Of a DNA stretch of 64,000 nucleotides, positions 44,982 through 53,365 are shown piece by piece. Below the pieces are notes generated by a model. The model had not been told where the DNA came from. It saw nothing but the letters and a program-made list of their open reading frames with translations, and ran no database searches. Within the stretch, counting starts at the first letter, position 1. Each line of letters begins with the position of its first letter. Origin of the DNA: Arenimonas oryziterrae DSM 21050 = YC6267 (GTDB taxonomy: Bacteria; Pseudomonadota; Gammaproteobacteria; Xanthomonadales; Xanthomonadaceae). The stretch spans positions 62,001 to 126,000 of the forward strand of contig NZ_ATVD01000001.1 of NCBI RefSeq assembly GCF_000420545.1. The letters are read 5' to 3'. Position numbers and translations under genes: made by a program.

Positions 44982-45719
44982 ATGAATGCCGGAACACGGA
45001 TCGCCGCTGTCCTGATCGCGCTCGCGTCCCTGGGGCTCGGTGCCTGTTCGACGACGCTCGTCGAAACACTCCCGGCCGGCAAGCGCACGACCTGCGATGC
45101 GTCGTGGCCTGGACGCTGGGAAGCCAGTTCGCCCGCGCCGAAGAAGCCCGACGAGCATTACTTCCTGGAAATCAACGCCGATTGCTCGGAGTGGAATTTC
45201 ATCGACACCGAAAAAGCGGACGTCGAGAAACATACGATCACACTGATCTCGTCGAAAGCCGGCGACTTCATCTCGATCTCCAGCCCCGACGACAAGCCCG
45301 AGTGCTTGGGTACTGACAGCGCCAAGCGCTGCGGCGTCGAACTGATGCGCTACGAGCGCACGGGCGACGAAATCCGCATCTACCAGCCCGATCACGTCAA
45401 GGTGAATGCGGCGATCGCCGCAAAAACCGTGCAGGGCCTGACCGAACAGACCGGCATCACCAAGCCTGCAGAAGAACTAGTGGCCAGCGACAAGCCCAAG
45501 CAAGAGGCCAGCGAAGCACCGGATGCGACGCCGCCCGCGACGGACGCCGCCGCCACCGGCCCCGCCGAAGCGCCCGCCACGCCGACCTATCGCAATCTGT
45601 TGCTCGGCAATGGCGCAAAAATCGCCGAAGTACTCAGAAAGCACCCCGAGTTCTTCGAGTCGACGCCCTGGCTGATCCTTCGCCGCGACACGAAACCCGC
45701 CGAAAGCAATAAACCATGA
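44982..45719 (+). CDS. Lipoprotein of unknown function between liuD and liuE
   Basis: 245 residues from the ATG at 44982. The signal IAAVLIALASLGLGAC ends in a lipobox. The mature N terminus (TTCDASWPGRWEASSPAP, then HYFLEINADCSEWNFIDTEK) is followed by a strand-rich part, a Pro/Ala/Thr linker near residues 165-200, and a C-terminal helix (RNLLLGNGAKIAEVLRKHPE). No family is recognised. Its position is notable: it starts 4 bases after liuD and its stop overlaps the liuE start in an ATGA, so it is translated with cytosolic leucine-degradation enzymes although it is exported. Confidence 0.6.
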   Translation: MNAGTRIAAVLIALASLGLGACSTTLVETLPAGKRTTCDASWPGRWEASSPAPKKPDEHYFLEINADCSEWNFIDTEKADVEKHTITLISSKAGDFISISSPDDKPECLGTDSAKRCGVELMRYERTGDEIRIYQPDHVKVNAAIAAKTVQGLTEQTGITKPAEELVASDKPKQEASEAPDATPPATDAAATGPAEAPATPTYRNLLLGNGAKIAEVLRKHPEFFESTPWLILRRDTKPAESNKP

Positions 45720-46609
45720 TCGACTCCCTTCGCATCGTCGAAGTCGGTCCGCGCGACGGACTGCAGAACGAAAAAACGCTGATCGCGGCGGCCGACAAGA
45801 TCGCGCTGATCGACCGGCTGTCCGAGACCGGGCTGCGCTCGATCGAGGCGACGAGCTTCGTCAGTCCGAAGTGGGTGCCGCAGCTCGCCGATGCCGCCGA
45901 AGTGTTCGCCGGCATCGCGCGCAAGCCCGGCATCCGCTATCCGGTACTGGTGCCCAACGAGCAAGGCTACGAACGTGCGCGCGCGGTAGGGGCCACGGAG
46001 GTTGCGATCTTCACCGCCGCGTCGGAGGCTTTCAACCGCAAGAACATCAATGCCTCGATCGACGAGAGCATCGAGCGTTTCCTGCCCGTCCTGGAGCGCG
46101 CGAAAATCGATGGCGTGAAGGTGCGCGGCTATGTCTCCACCGTGCTCGGCTGCCCTTACCAGGGCGAGGTCCCGATCACCGACGTGGTTCGCGTCGCGAA
46201 ACGCCTGCACGACCTCGGCTGCTACGAAATTTCCCTTGGCGACACCATCGGCGTCGGCACGCCGGCAAAAGCCCGCGCGATGCTCCACGCCGTCGCCGCC
46301 GAGGTTCCGATGAGCGCGCTGGCGGTGCATTTCCACGACACCTACGGCCAGGCGCTCGCAAACATTCTTTCCTGCATCGAAGAAGGTGTGCGCGTCGTCG
46401 ACTCGGCCGTGTCGGGCACCGGCGGCTGCCCCTATGCCAAGGGCGCCAGCGGCAATGTCGCCAGCGAGGACGTGGTCTACATGCTGGAGGGGCTGGGCCT
46501 GTCCACCGGCGTCGATCTCGACCGTCTGGTCGATACCGGCCGCTGGTTGTCCGGCCTGCTCGGGCACGCCACCGGCAGCAAGGTCACGCGCGCGCGCAGC
46601 GAGGCCTGA
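45716..46609 (+). CDS. liuE: Hydroxymethylglutaryl-CoA lyase
   Basis: 297 residues, the typical HMG-CoA lyase length. It cleaves HMG-CoA to acetyl-CoA and acetoacetate, the end of the leucine route. Motifs: LRIVEVGPRDGLQNEKTLIA (divalent-metal Asp), EATSFVSPKWVPQLADAAEV, AVHFHDTYGQALANI (metal-binding His pair) and SAVSGTGGCPYAKGASGN, which includes the Cys-containing loop. The ATG overlaps the preceding lipoprotein stop, indicating co-translation. It ends the plus-strand liu run. Confidence 0.94.
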   Translation: MIDSLRIVEVGPRDGLQNEKTLIAAADKIALIDRLSETGLRSIEATSFVSPKWVPQLADAAEVFAGIARKPGIRYPVLVPNEQGYERARAVGATEVAIFTAASEAFNRKNINASIDESIERFLPVLERAKIDGVKVRGYVSTVLGCPYQGEVPITDVVRVAKRLHDLGCYEISLGDTIGVGTPAKARAMLHAVAAEVPMSALAVHFHDTYGQALANILSCIEEGVRVVDSAVSGTGGCPYAKGASGNVASEDVVYMLEGLGLSTGVDLDRLVDTGRWLSGLLGHATGSKVTRARSEA

Positions 46610-46670
46610 CCGCCGCCACCGGGGCCTCACGTTGGTGCTAACCTGAGCCCAGGTCGATGGCGCCAGCACC

Positions 46671-49250
46671 ATGAGCGGAAACGGCATCCGATTCCAGGAC
46701 GAAGTCCCGAGCGACCCCGGGATGGCCTTGTCCCGCGCCGAAGCCGCTCTCGCCGATCTCCTCCTGCTCTCGACTTCCCCCGACCTCGCCAACGGCGCCG
46801 CCGAACGACTGGCCGCGGCCATCGCCGCGCTGCAGTCGGTCGTGCGCGATGCCCAGGCCGAACGTCTGCGTTACGAGGGTCTGTTCAACGCCCTGCCCGA
46901 CCCGATCAGCATCCTCGACGACGAAGGCCGCATCCTCGATCTCAATGTCGCGGGCATGACCGCCTACGGCATGGCGCGCGACGCGCTCGTTGGCAAGCTC
47001 GTGCACGTGATCAATCCCGATCTGCCGCGCGATCACATGAAACCCGTGCTCGACGTACTCAATCAGGGCCAGAGCTACGTCATCGAAGTCACCAATATGC
47101 GCAGCGACGGCAGTCGCTTCCCGGTCGAGGTGCATTCGGCGGCCTTCATCGATCGCGGCGAGCGCCACATCGTCGCGGTGGCGCGCGATCTCAGTCGCCG
47201 CCACGAAGCCGAGCGTCGCTACCGCCAGCTGATGGAGAGCATCGACAAGGGCATCCTGATCCAGGACGCCAACGGCCGCATCCTGTCGGGCAATCCGGCG
47301 GCGATGCGCATGTTCGGCATCGACGACGGCGACAGCCTCGCCGATGCGCTGAGCCTGGACAAATGGCTGATCGTCGACGAACGCGGCCAGCCCGTGCCCT
47401 TCGAGGAACTGCCGCCGGTGCGTGCGCTGCGCAGCGGCCTGACCATCGAAAGCACCCTGCTCGGCCTCTACCACCATCGCGACAAGCAGCTCACCTGGCT
47501 GTCGGTGACCTCGGTGCCGCAGTACGCGGCCGACGGCAGTCGCCCGCACATGGTGATCTCGCTGTTCAGCGACGTGACCTCGCTCAAACGCGACAGCGCG
47601 CTGTTCGACCGCGCGCAATCGCTCGCCAGCATCGGCGGCTGGGAATGGGATGCCGCGCGTGGCGGCCTCTACCTCACCAACGAAGCCCTGCGCATCATGG
47701 GCCGCGAGGACGACCCGCCCAGCGATCTGCCCGAGGCGCTGCGCCTGGTTGCGCCGCACGATCGACCTGCCGTCGAACAGGCAGTTTCGCGTTTGCTGCG
47801 CGAGGGCGGCAGCTTCGATCTGGAGGTGTTCGGCCATCGCCCGGACGGTCAGGCCCTGTGGGCGCGCATGATCGGCGAGGCCGAGCGTCGCGGCCCGATG
47901 ACCACGCGCATCACCGGGACGGTGCAGGACATCACGCAACGCAAGCTCGAGGAAGACCGACTGCGCGTGCTCTCGCGCACCGATCCACTGACCGGCCTGC
48001 TCAATCGCGACGGCATGATGTCCGAACTCGCCACGCGCCTGGCGCGCGAGGACGGCGACACCGCGCTGTTCTACATCGACCTCGACCGTTTCAAGATGGT
48101 CAACGACGTGCTCGGCCACGGCGCCGGCGATCAGACGCTGATCGCGGCCGCACGGCGGTTGCAGCGCGCGGTCGGCGACGGCGCGGCGCTCGCGCGCTTC
48201 GGTGGCGACGAATTCCTCGTCGTCGCCGACCCGACCTCGCTCGATGACACGCCCGAGCGCGTGGCCGCACGCATCAATGCCGCGTTCGCCGACAGCTTCC
48301 GCGTCGGCGAAGAGGATTTCTCGATTACCGCCAGTGTCGGCCTGGCCTGTGCGTCCGACGCCGGCCGGCATCCTGAAGAACTGCTCAGCAATGCCGACGC
48401 CGCGATGTACGACGCCAAACGCCGTGGTCGCAATACTTGGCAGCGCTTCAATCCCGGCCTGGCGCGCCGGCAACAGGATCGCGTGCAGATCGAATCGCAA
48501 CTGCGTCGCGCGCTCGACGACGACGAATTCCATCTCGTCTACCAGCCGATGGTGTCCCTGCACGACGGCCGCGTGCGCGGCGCCGAAGCCCTGCTGCGCT
48601 GGCGCCATCGTACGCTCGGCGAAATCATGCCGGACAACTTCATCGGCCAGGCCGAGGCCACCGGCGACATCGTGCGCATTGGAGCGTGGGTGATCGGTCA
48701 GGCCTGTCACCAGATCTGCGCCTGGCGCAAGAGCGGCCTACCGATCGAACGCGTGTCGGTGAACGTGTCGCACCGGCAGTTCCTCGGCGAGGAGCTGCCG
48801 CAGATCGTGGCAGCGGCACTCGGCAAATGCGATCTGCCGGGATCGATCCTCGAGCTGGAAATCACCGAACGTGTGCTCATCGAGGAAGCGCCGGACATCC
48901 TCGCCACCTTCGCAGCGCTGCGCGCGCTTGGCGTGAGCCTCGTCATCGACGACTTCGGCGAGGGCTACAGCGCGCTCAACTATCTGCGCCGCTTGCCGAT
49001 CCAGGGCATCAAGCTCAGCCGGCAATTCCTGCAGGGCGTGCCCGAGAACCGCTCCGATGTCGCGATCTGCCAGGCGGTCGCGGGCATGGCCAAGGGCCTG
49101 GGGCTGTCGGTCGTCGCCGAGGGCGTCGAGACCATCGCGCAACGCGATTTCATGCTCGACCTGGGCATCGAACAGGGCCAGGGTTTTCTCTACAGTCGCG
49201 GCCTGCCGCCACTGGAAATGACCGAGTACCTGCGCAGACCGTCGCGCTGA
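46671..49250 (+). CDS. PAS-GGDEF-EAL c-di-GMP signalling protein
   Basis: 859 residues, no obvious TM, so a cytosolic sensor. A helical N terminus is followed by PAS-like domains (LFNALPDPISILDDEGRILD near 67; RQLMESIDKGILIQDANGRI near 185; ASIGGWEWDAARGGLYLTNE near 320). The GGDEF motif ARFGGDEFLVV is intact near residue 510. The EAL domain has EALLRWRH near 637, then VSVNVSHRQFLGEELP, ILELEITERVLIEEAP, VIDDFGEGYSALNYLRR and VVAEGVETIAQRDFML. Catalytic residues appear present in both output domains, so it could both make and break c-di-GMP. The cue is unknown. Confidence 0.88.
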   Translation: MSGNGIRFQDEVPSDPGMALSRAEAALADLLLLSTSPDLANGAAERLAAAIAALQSVVRDAQAERLRYEGLFNALPDPISILDDEGRILDLNVAGMTAYGMARDALVGKLVHVINPDLPRDHMKPVLDVLNQGQSYVIEVTNMRSDGSRFPVEVHSAAFIDRGERHIVAVARDLSRRHEAERRYRQLMESIDKGILIQDANGRILSGNPAAMRMFGIDDGDSLADALSLDKWLIVDERGQPVPFEELPPVRALRSGLTIESTLLGLYHHRDKQLTWLSVTSVPQYAADGSRPHMVISLFSDVTSLKRDSALFDRAQSLASIGGWEWDAARGGLYLTNEALRIMGREDDPPSDLPEALRLVAPHDRPAVEQAVSRLLREGGSFDLEVFGHRPDGQALWARMIGEAERRGPMTTRITGTVQDITQRKLEEDRLRVLSRTDPLTGLLNRDGMMSELATRLAREDGDTALFYIDLDRFKMVNDVLGHGAGDQTLIAAARRLQRAVGDGAALARFGGDEFLVVADPTSLDDTPERVAARINAAFADSFRVGEEDFSITASVGLACASDAGRHPEELLSNADAAMYDAKRRGRNTWQRFNPGLARRQQDRVQIESQLRRALDDDEFHLVYQPMVSLHDGRVRGAEALLRWRHRTLGEIMPDNFIGQAEATGDIVRIGAWVIGQACHQICAWRKSGLPIERVSVNVSHRQFLGEELPQIVAAALGKCDLPGSILELEITERVLIEEAPDILATFAALRALGVSLVIDDFGEGYSALNYLRRLPIQGIKLSRQFLQGVPENRSDVAICQAVAGMAKGLGLSVVAEGVETIAQRDFMLDLGIEQGQGFLYSRGLPPLEMTEYLRRPSR

Positions 49251-49290
49251 GGGCTTCGCATCCGTCGGCATGGCTGGTTAGACTTGCGGC

Positions 49291-49782
49291 ATGGACTTCC
49301 GCATCCGCCCCATCCGTCCCGAAGACGACGCCACCATGGCCGCGGTCATCCGCACCGTCATGCCCGAGTTCGGCGCGACCGGCGACGGCTTCGCGATCAA
49401 CGACCCGGAAGTGGACTGGCTGTCCAAAGCTTATGCCGAACCGCGCTGTGCGTATTTCGTCGTCGAACGCGACGGTGTCGTCATGGGCGGTGGCGGCATC
49501 GCACCCCTGGTCGGCGGCGAGGACGATGTCTGCGAACTGCGCAAGATGTATTTCCTGCCAGCACTGCGCGGCGTCGGCGCTGGCGCGGCGATGATGGCGC
49601 AGTGCCTGGATGCCGCCCGCGCGATCGGCTTCCGCCGCTGCTATCTGGAAACCCTGCGCGGCATGGACGCGGCCATGCGTCTGTACGAACGCACCGGCTT
49701 CCAGCGCTTGCCCGGCCCGATGGGCGCCACCGGCCATGGCGGCTGCAACGCCTTTTACCTGCTGCCCCTGTCGCCGGCCTAG
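49291..49782 (+). CDS. GNAT-family N-acetyltransferase
   Basis: 163 residues. The GNAT core is clear: FRIRPIRPEDDATMAAVIRT at the start, CELRKMYFLPALRGVGAGAA with the acetyl-CoA pyrophosphate-binding loop (RGVGAG), and the motif B region AMRLYERTGFQRLPGPMG. It transfers an acetyl group from acetyl-CoA to an amine or amino acid; the acceptor cannot be deduced. It is a separate unit from the GGDEF-EAL gene upstream and has a REP-like half-site after its stop (49793-49814). Confidence 0.85.
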   Translation: MDFRIRPIRPEDDATMAAVIRTVMPEFGATGDGFAINDPEVDWLSKAYAEPRCAYFVVERDGVVMGGGGIAPLVGGEDDVCELRKMYFLPALRGVGAGAAMMAQCLDAARAIGFRRCYLETLRGMDAAMRLYERTGFQRLPGPMGATGHGGCNAFYLLPLSPA

Positions 49783-49792
49783 GCGCGACATC

Positions 49793-49814
49793 GCGGCTGA
49801 GGCCGCTCCTGCGG
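49793..49814. repeat. Partial REP-like element
   Basis: ATCGCGGCTGAGGCCGCTCC (from 49795) is a degenerate arm of the REP-like family (ATCGCGG...GCTCC), directly after the GNAT gene. It also forms a short internal hairpin (GCGGCTGAGGCCGC). Confidence 0.6.
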
Positions 49815-49848
49815 TAAAATCACGGCTTTCCTGATTCCGGGATATCCC

Positions 49849-50619
49849 ATGCAGCTTTCCCATACCCGCGCCGTCATCACCGGCGGCGTCTCCGGCCTCG
49901 GCTTTGCCGTCGCCCAGCACCTGGTCAAGCACGGCGGCAAGGTCGCCCTGTTCGACATCAACGATCTCAAGGGCGACAGCGCGGTTGCCGAACTCGGCGC
50001 GGGCCAGGCCCGCTACTTCCGCACCGACGTCACCGACGAAGCGAATGTGCAGGCCAATCTCGCCGCGGCGAAGGAATTCCTCGGCGGCCTCAATGCCGCG
50101 ATCAGCTGCGCCGGCATCCTCGGTGCCGGTCGCGTGCTCGGTAAAGAAGGCGCGATGCCGCTCAAGCAGTTCGCCGGCACCGTGATGGTCAACCTCGTCG
50201 GCAGTTTCAACGTCGCCAAGGGCGCAGCCGAACTGATGCAGCACAACGAAGCCGGTGAAGACGGCGAGCGCGGCGTCATCGTCAACACCGCGTCGGTCGC
50301 GGCTTACGAGGGCCAGATCGGCCAGGCCGCGTATTCGGCCTCGAAAGGCGGCGTGGTCGCGATGACCTTGCCGATGGCGCGCGAGCTGTCGCGTTTCGGC
50401 ATCCGCGTGATGACGATCGCGCCCGGCATCTTCTGGACGCCGATGGTCGATACGATGCCGCCGGCGGTGCAGGAATCGCTCGGCGCTTCGATCCCCTTCC
50501 CGTCGCGCCTGGGCCGGCCGGAGGAATTCGCCGACACCGTCGCCTTCATCCTCGGCAACCGCTACCTCAATGGCGAAACCATTCGCCTCGATGGTGCCGT
50601 GCGCCTGGCTCCCAAATAA
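49849..50619 (+). CDS. SDR-family 3-hydroxyacyl-CoA dehydrogenase-like protein
   Basis: 256 residues of the classical short-chain dehydrogenase fold. NAD binding: AVITGGVSGLGFAVAQHLVK. Active site: VIVNTASVAAYEGQIGQAAY then SASKGG, giving Ser, Tyr and Lys. APGIFWTPMVDTMPPAVQES is close to the HSD10-type 3-hydroxy-2-methylbutyryl/3-hydroxyacyl-CoA dehydrogenases. An acyl-CoA substrate is therefore likely and would fit the branched-chain theme, but the exact chain is inferred. It precedes efpL by 21 bases. Confidence 0.85.
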   Translation: MQLSHTRAVITGGVSGLGFAVAQHLVKHGGKVALFDINDLKGDSAVAELGAGQARYFRTDVTDEANVQANLAAAKEFLGGLNAAISCAGILGAGRVLGKEGAMPLKQFAGTVMVNLVGSFNVAKGAAELMQHNEAGEDGERGVIVNTASVAAYEGQIGQAAYSASKGGVVAMTLPMARELSRFGIRVMTIAPGIFWTPMVDTMPPAVQESLGASIPFPSRLGRPEEFADTVAFILGNRYLNGETIRLDGAVRLAPK

Positions 50620-50640
50620 TCAGAGACTGCAGGAACCCCA

Positions 50641-51204
50641 ATGAAAGCCTCCGAAGTCAAGAAAGGCAACGTCGTCGAGCACAACAACACCGTCTACCAG
50701 GTGCGCGACATCGAACGCAGCGCGGCCCAGGGTCGCAGCGGCAACATCACCTTCCGTTTCATCATGTACAGCGTGCCGGGCGGCAACAAGTTCGACCTGA
50801 GCCTGCGCAGCGAAGATGAAATCCGCGAAGTCGAACTGGTCCGTCGCGAGGCGACGTTCTCGTACAAGGACGGAGAGGCGTTCGTTTTCCTCGACACGGA
50901 AGATTTCACGCCGTATCAGCTCGACGCGGACGTCGTCGGCGACAATGCCGGCTACATCACCGAAGGCCTGGAGAACTGCCAGATCCAGCTCATCGACGAC
51001 GCGCCGGTCGCCGTGCAGCTGCCGCCGAACGTGATCCTGGAAGTCGTGGAAACCCCGCCGGAACTCAAGGGTGGCACGGCCACCAAACGTCCGAAGCCCG
51101 CGCGCCTGAATACCGGTCTGGAAATCCAGGTGCCGGAATACATCACCAACGGCGAAAAGATCTACGTCAGCACGATGACCGGCGAGTTCAACGGTCGCGT
51201 CTGA
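50641..51204 (+). CDS. efpL: EfpL (YeiP), elongation factor P-like protein
   Basis: 187 residues of the EF-P three-barrel fold. It begins [20 protein letters not shown] and ends in [20 protein letters not shown], the YeiP/EfpL type. The domain I tip loop reads [13 protein letters not shown] with Arg32, the position occupied by Arg33 in the E. coli paralogue rather than the modified Lys of EF-P. EfpL relieves ribosome stalling at XP(P)X motifs. The canonical efp and its modification genes are not in this window. The stop overlaps the convergent Nudix gene by 17 bases. Confidence 0.93.
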   Translation: MKASEVKKGNVVEHNNTVYQVRDIERSAAQGRSGNITFRFIMYSVPGGNKFDLSLRSEDEIREVELVRREATFSYKDGEAFVFLDTEDFTPYQLDADVVGDNAGYITEGLENCQIQLIDDAPVAVQLPPNVILEVVETPPELKGGTATKRPKPARLNTGLEIQVPEYITNGEKIYVSTMTGEFNGRV

Positions 51205-51745
51205 GCAACCAACGCTGCGCCATGCGGCGCAGCGATTCGTCCGTCCGCGGATCGCCGGCGATGTCGGCGATCGGTCGCCACGCCAGCGCCTGCGATTCCT
51301 CGTTGAGCACGAAGGCTTCGTTGTCCGTCGCCCGCACGACGAAACGCACGTCGTAATGCCAATGCTCGGCTTCGGCACCACGCGCCGGAATCGCATGCCG
51401 GTCCAGATCGAAAACGGTTGGCTCCACGCGCAGCCGGGTCAGGCCCGATTCTTCCTCCGCCTCGCGCAAGGCCACACGCGCCAGGTCGCTGTCGCCATCG
51501 GCATGGCCGCCCGGTTGCAGCCAACGGTCGAGCTTGCGGTGGTGCATCAGTAGCGCACGCTCGCCGTCGGCCGAGACCAACCAGGCGGAACCGGTGAAGT
51601 GACCGCTTGCCTGCGAGCGCTCGCAGGCATCCGGATGCGCCCGGGCGAAGCTCAGAAAATCACCGACGACGGCGGCGTCGAAACCGGCGCGGCCGAGCAA
51701 AGGTTCCAAAAGATCAATCACTTGCCGCTGAGCGTCGTTCAGCAT
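51188..51745 (-). CDS. Nudix hydrolase
   Basis: 185 residues. The Nudix box is recognisable in [20 protein letters not shown] then ESGL. The REAEEESGL part, with the metal-binding Glu residues, is intact, while the first Glu of the canonical GX5E pattern is Ser/Asp here. The rest ([40 protein letters not shown]) is typical of Nudix enzymes that hydrolyse nucleoside diphosphates linked to another moiety. The specific substrate is unknown. It converges on efpL and is divergent from the amino acid permease. Confidence 0.85.
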   Translation of the reverse strand: MLNDAQRQVIDLLEPLLGRAGFDAAVVGDFLSFARAHPDACERSQASGHFTGSAWLVSADGERALLMHHRKLDRWLQPGGHADGDSDLARVALREAEEESGLTRLRVEPTVFDLDRHAIPARGAEAEHWHYDVRFVVRATDNEAFVLNEESQALAWRPIADIAGDPRTDESLRRMAQRWLLRRDR

Positions 51746-51859
51746 ATCGGTCCGGGAGGGGTGCCCTTGCTGGTCTGCGGGCGGGTCGCGTATGGTACCG
51801 GGGCCTTATACAGCCGCGACATGACAGCGGCCCATCGAAACATCCCCGGGGAGAACACA

Positions 51860-53308
51860 ATGCTATTTCAGCGCGTAAAGCCGCTGGACCAGATTCTTGC
51901 GACGGCAGAAAAGAAAGGACTCAAGCGCCAGCTGGGTGCCTTCTCGCTCACGATGCTCGGCATCGGCGCAATCATCGGTACCGGTATCTTCGTCCTGACC
52001 TCGGTCGCCGCCAACAAGGCCGGCCCGGGCATGATGTACAGCTTCGTCATCGCGGGCATCGTCTGCGCCCTGACCGCCTTGGTCTACGCCGAAATCGCCT
52101 CGATGGTGCCGGTCTCCGGCTCCGCCTACACCTATTCGTACGCCGTGCTCGGCGAGATCCTCGCCTGGATGGTCGGTTGGGCCCTGATTCTCGAATATGC
52201 CGTGGCCGCAGGCGCCGTCGCCGTCGGTTGGGCGGGATACGCGAACGGATTCTTGGCCGCAAACGGCTGGGGACTGCCGCACTTCCTCACGGCCGGTCCT
52301 TTCGATCCCGTGATCCTGCCGGACGGCACCGCCGCAAAGGGCAGCTTCAACCTGATCGCGTTCCTGCTCTCCCTCGTCGTGACCTGGCTGCTGGTCATCG
52401 GCACCTCGAAGAGCGCAAAAGTGACCTCGGTGCTCGTGCTGGTGAAGATCGCCGCGCTGACGGTCTTCGTCATCCTGGCCCTGCCGGCAGTGCAGAGCGC
52501 CAATTTCCTGCCGATGCTGCCCAATGGCTGGGGCACCCCGCTTTCGGGCGTGGGCGTGCTTGGCGCCGCGGCGTCGATCTTCTTCGCGTACGTTGGCTTC
52601 GACGCGGTCTCGACCGCCGCCGAGGAAACCGAAAACCCGAATCGCAACATCCCGATCGGTCTGATCGGCTCGCTCGCGGTCTGCACGGTGTTCTATCTGC
52701 TGGTGGCCTACGCGGCCGTCGGTGCGATCGGCGCCCAACCGGGCGGTCCGCTGTCGCTGTCGAAAGAACCGCTGGCGTTCGTGCTGCGTGAACTCGGCCA
52801 CGGCCAGATCGGCAATTGGGTCGCCGCCGCCGCCATCATCGCGCTGCCTTCGGTCGTGCTGATGATGATGTTCGGCCAGACGCGCATCCTCTTCACCATG
52901 GCCCGCGATGGCCTGATGCCGAAAATGTTCGCCGATGTGCACCCGACCTACTTCACCCCGCACAAGGTCACGATCATCACCGGCGTGCTGGTATCGCTGT
53001 TCGCCGCGATGTTCCCGGTCGGCGCGCTCGCTGACATCTCCAACTCGGGCACGCTGTTCGCGTTCTTCCTGGTCGCGCTGGGCGTGATGATGCTGCGCAT
53101 CCAGCAGCCTAATCGCGCGCGTCCGTTCAAGACCCCGCTGATCTGGATCGTTGGACCGCTGGCCATGGCCGGTTGCGCCCTGCTGTTCGTCAGCCTCGGC
53201 CTCTACACGATCAAGCTGTTCCTGGTTTGGGCCGTCATCGGCATCGTCGTGTACTTCGCCTACAGCCGCAGCCGCAGCCACCTGGCAAACGGCACCTCGC
53301 ACGACTGA
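51860..53308 (+). CDS. APC-family amino acid permease
   Basis: 482 residues from the ATG at 51860, preceded by GGGGAGA; the frame is longer upstream but that part overlaps the Nudix gene. Around 12 TM segments of the LeuT/APC fold are visible, including the family start LGIGAIIGTGIFVLTSVAAN, then WALILEYAVAAGAVAVGWAG and IFFAYVGFDAVSTAAEET. This resembles the cationic amino acid transporter group (CAT/YfnA-like). It imports amino acids in the inner membrane. A GC-rich hairpin after the stop is probably its terminator. Confidence 0.9.
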   Translation: MLFQRVKPLDQILATAEKKGLKRQLGAFSLTMLGIGAIIGTGIFVLTSVAANKAGPGMMYSFVIAGIVCALTALVYAEIASMVPVSGSAYTYSYAVLGEILAWMVGWALILEYAVAAGAVAVGWAGYANGFLAANGWGLPHFLTAGPFDPVILPDGTAAKGSFNLIAFLLSLVVTWLLVIGTSKSAKVTSVLVLVKIAALTVFVILALPAVQSANFLPMLPNGWGTPLSGVGVLGAAASIFFAYVGFDAVSTAAEETENPNRNIPIGLIGSLAVCTVFYLLVAYAAVGAIGAQPGGPLSLSKEPLAFVLRELGHGQIGNWVAAAAIIALPSVVLMMMFGQTRILFTMARDGLMPKMFADVHPTYFTPHKVTIITGVLVSLFAAMFPVGALADISNSGTLFAFFLVALGVMMLRIQQPNRARPFKTPLIWIVGPLAMAGCALLFVSLGLYTIKLFLVWAVIGIVVYFAYSRSRSHLANGTSHD

Positions 53309-53332
53309 CGTTCCTGCAAGCAGCTACCAACC

Positions 53333-53365
53333 AACGGCGCGGATCATTCCGCGCCGTTGTCGTTT
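53333..53365 (+). terminator. Hairpin terminator between convergent permease and rmuC
   Basis: AACGGCGCGGA (53333-53343) pairs with TCCGCGCCGTT (53348-53358) around TCAT, followed by GTCGTTTT. It ends the permease transcript. The rmuC stop codon lies inside the hairpin, so the same DNA is part of rmuC's 3' end. Confidence 0.7.

Noticed and set aside
46638-48710. 690-codon minus-strand frame opposite the GGDEF-EAL gene
   Set aside because: Long only because of high G+C; no recognisable domain and overlaps conserved motifs on the other strand.
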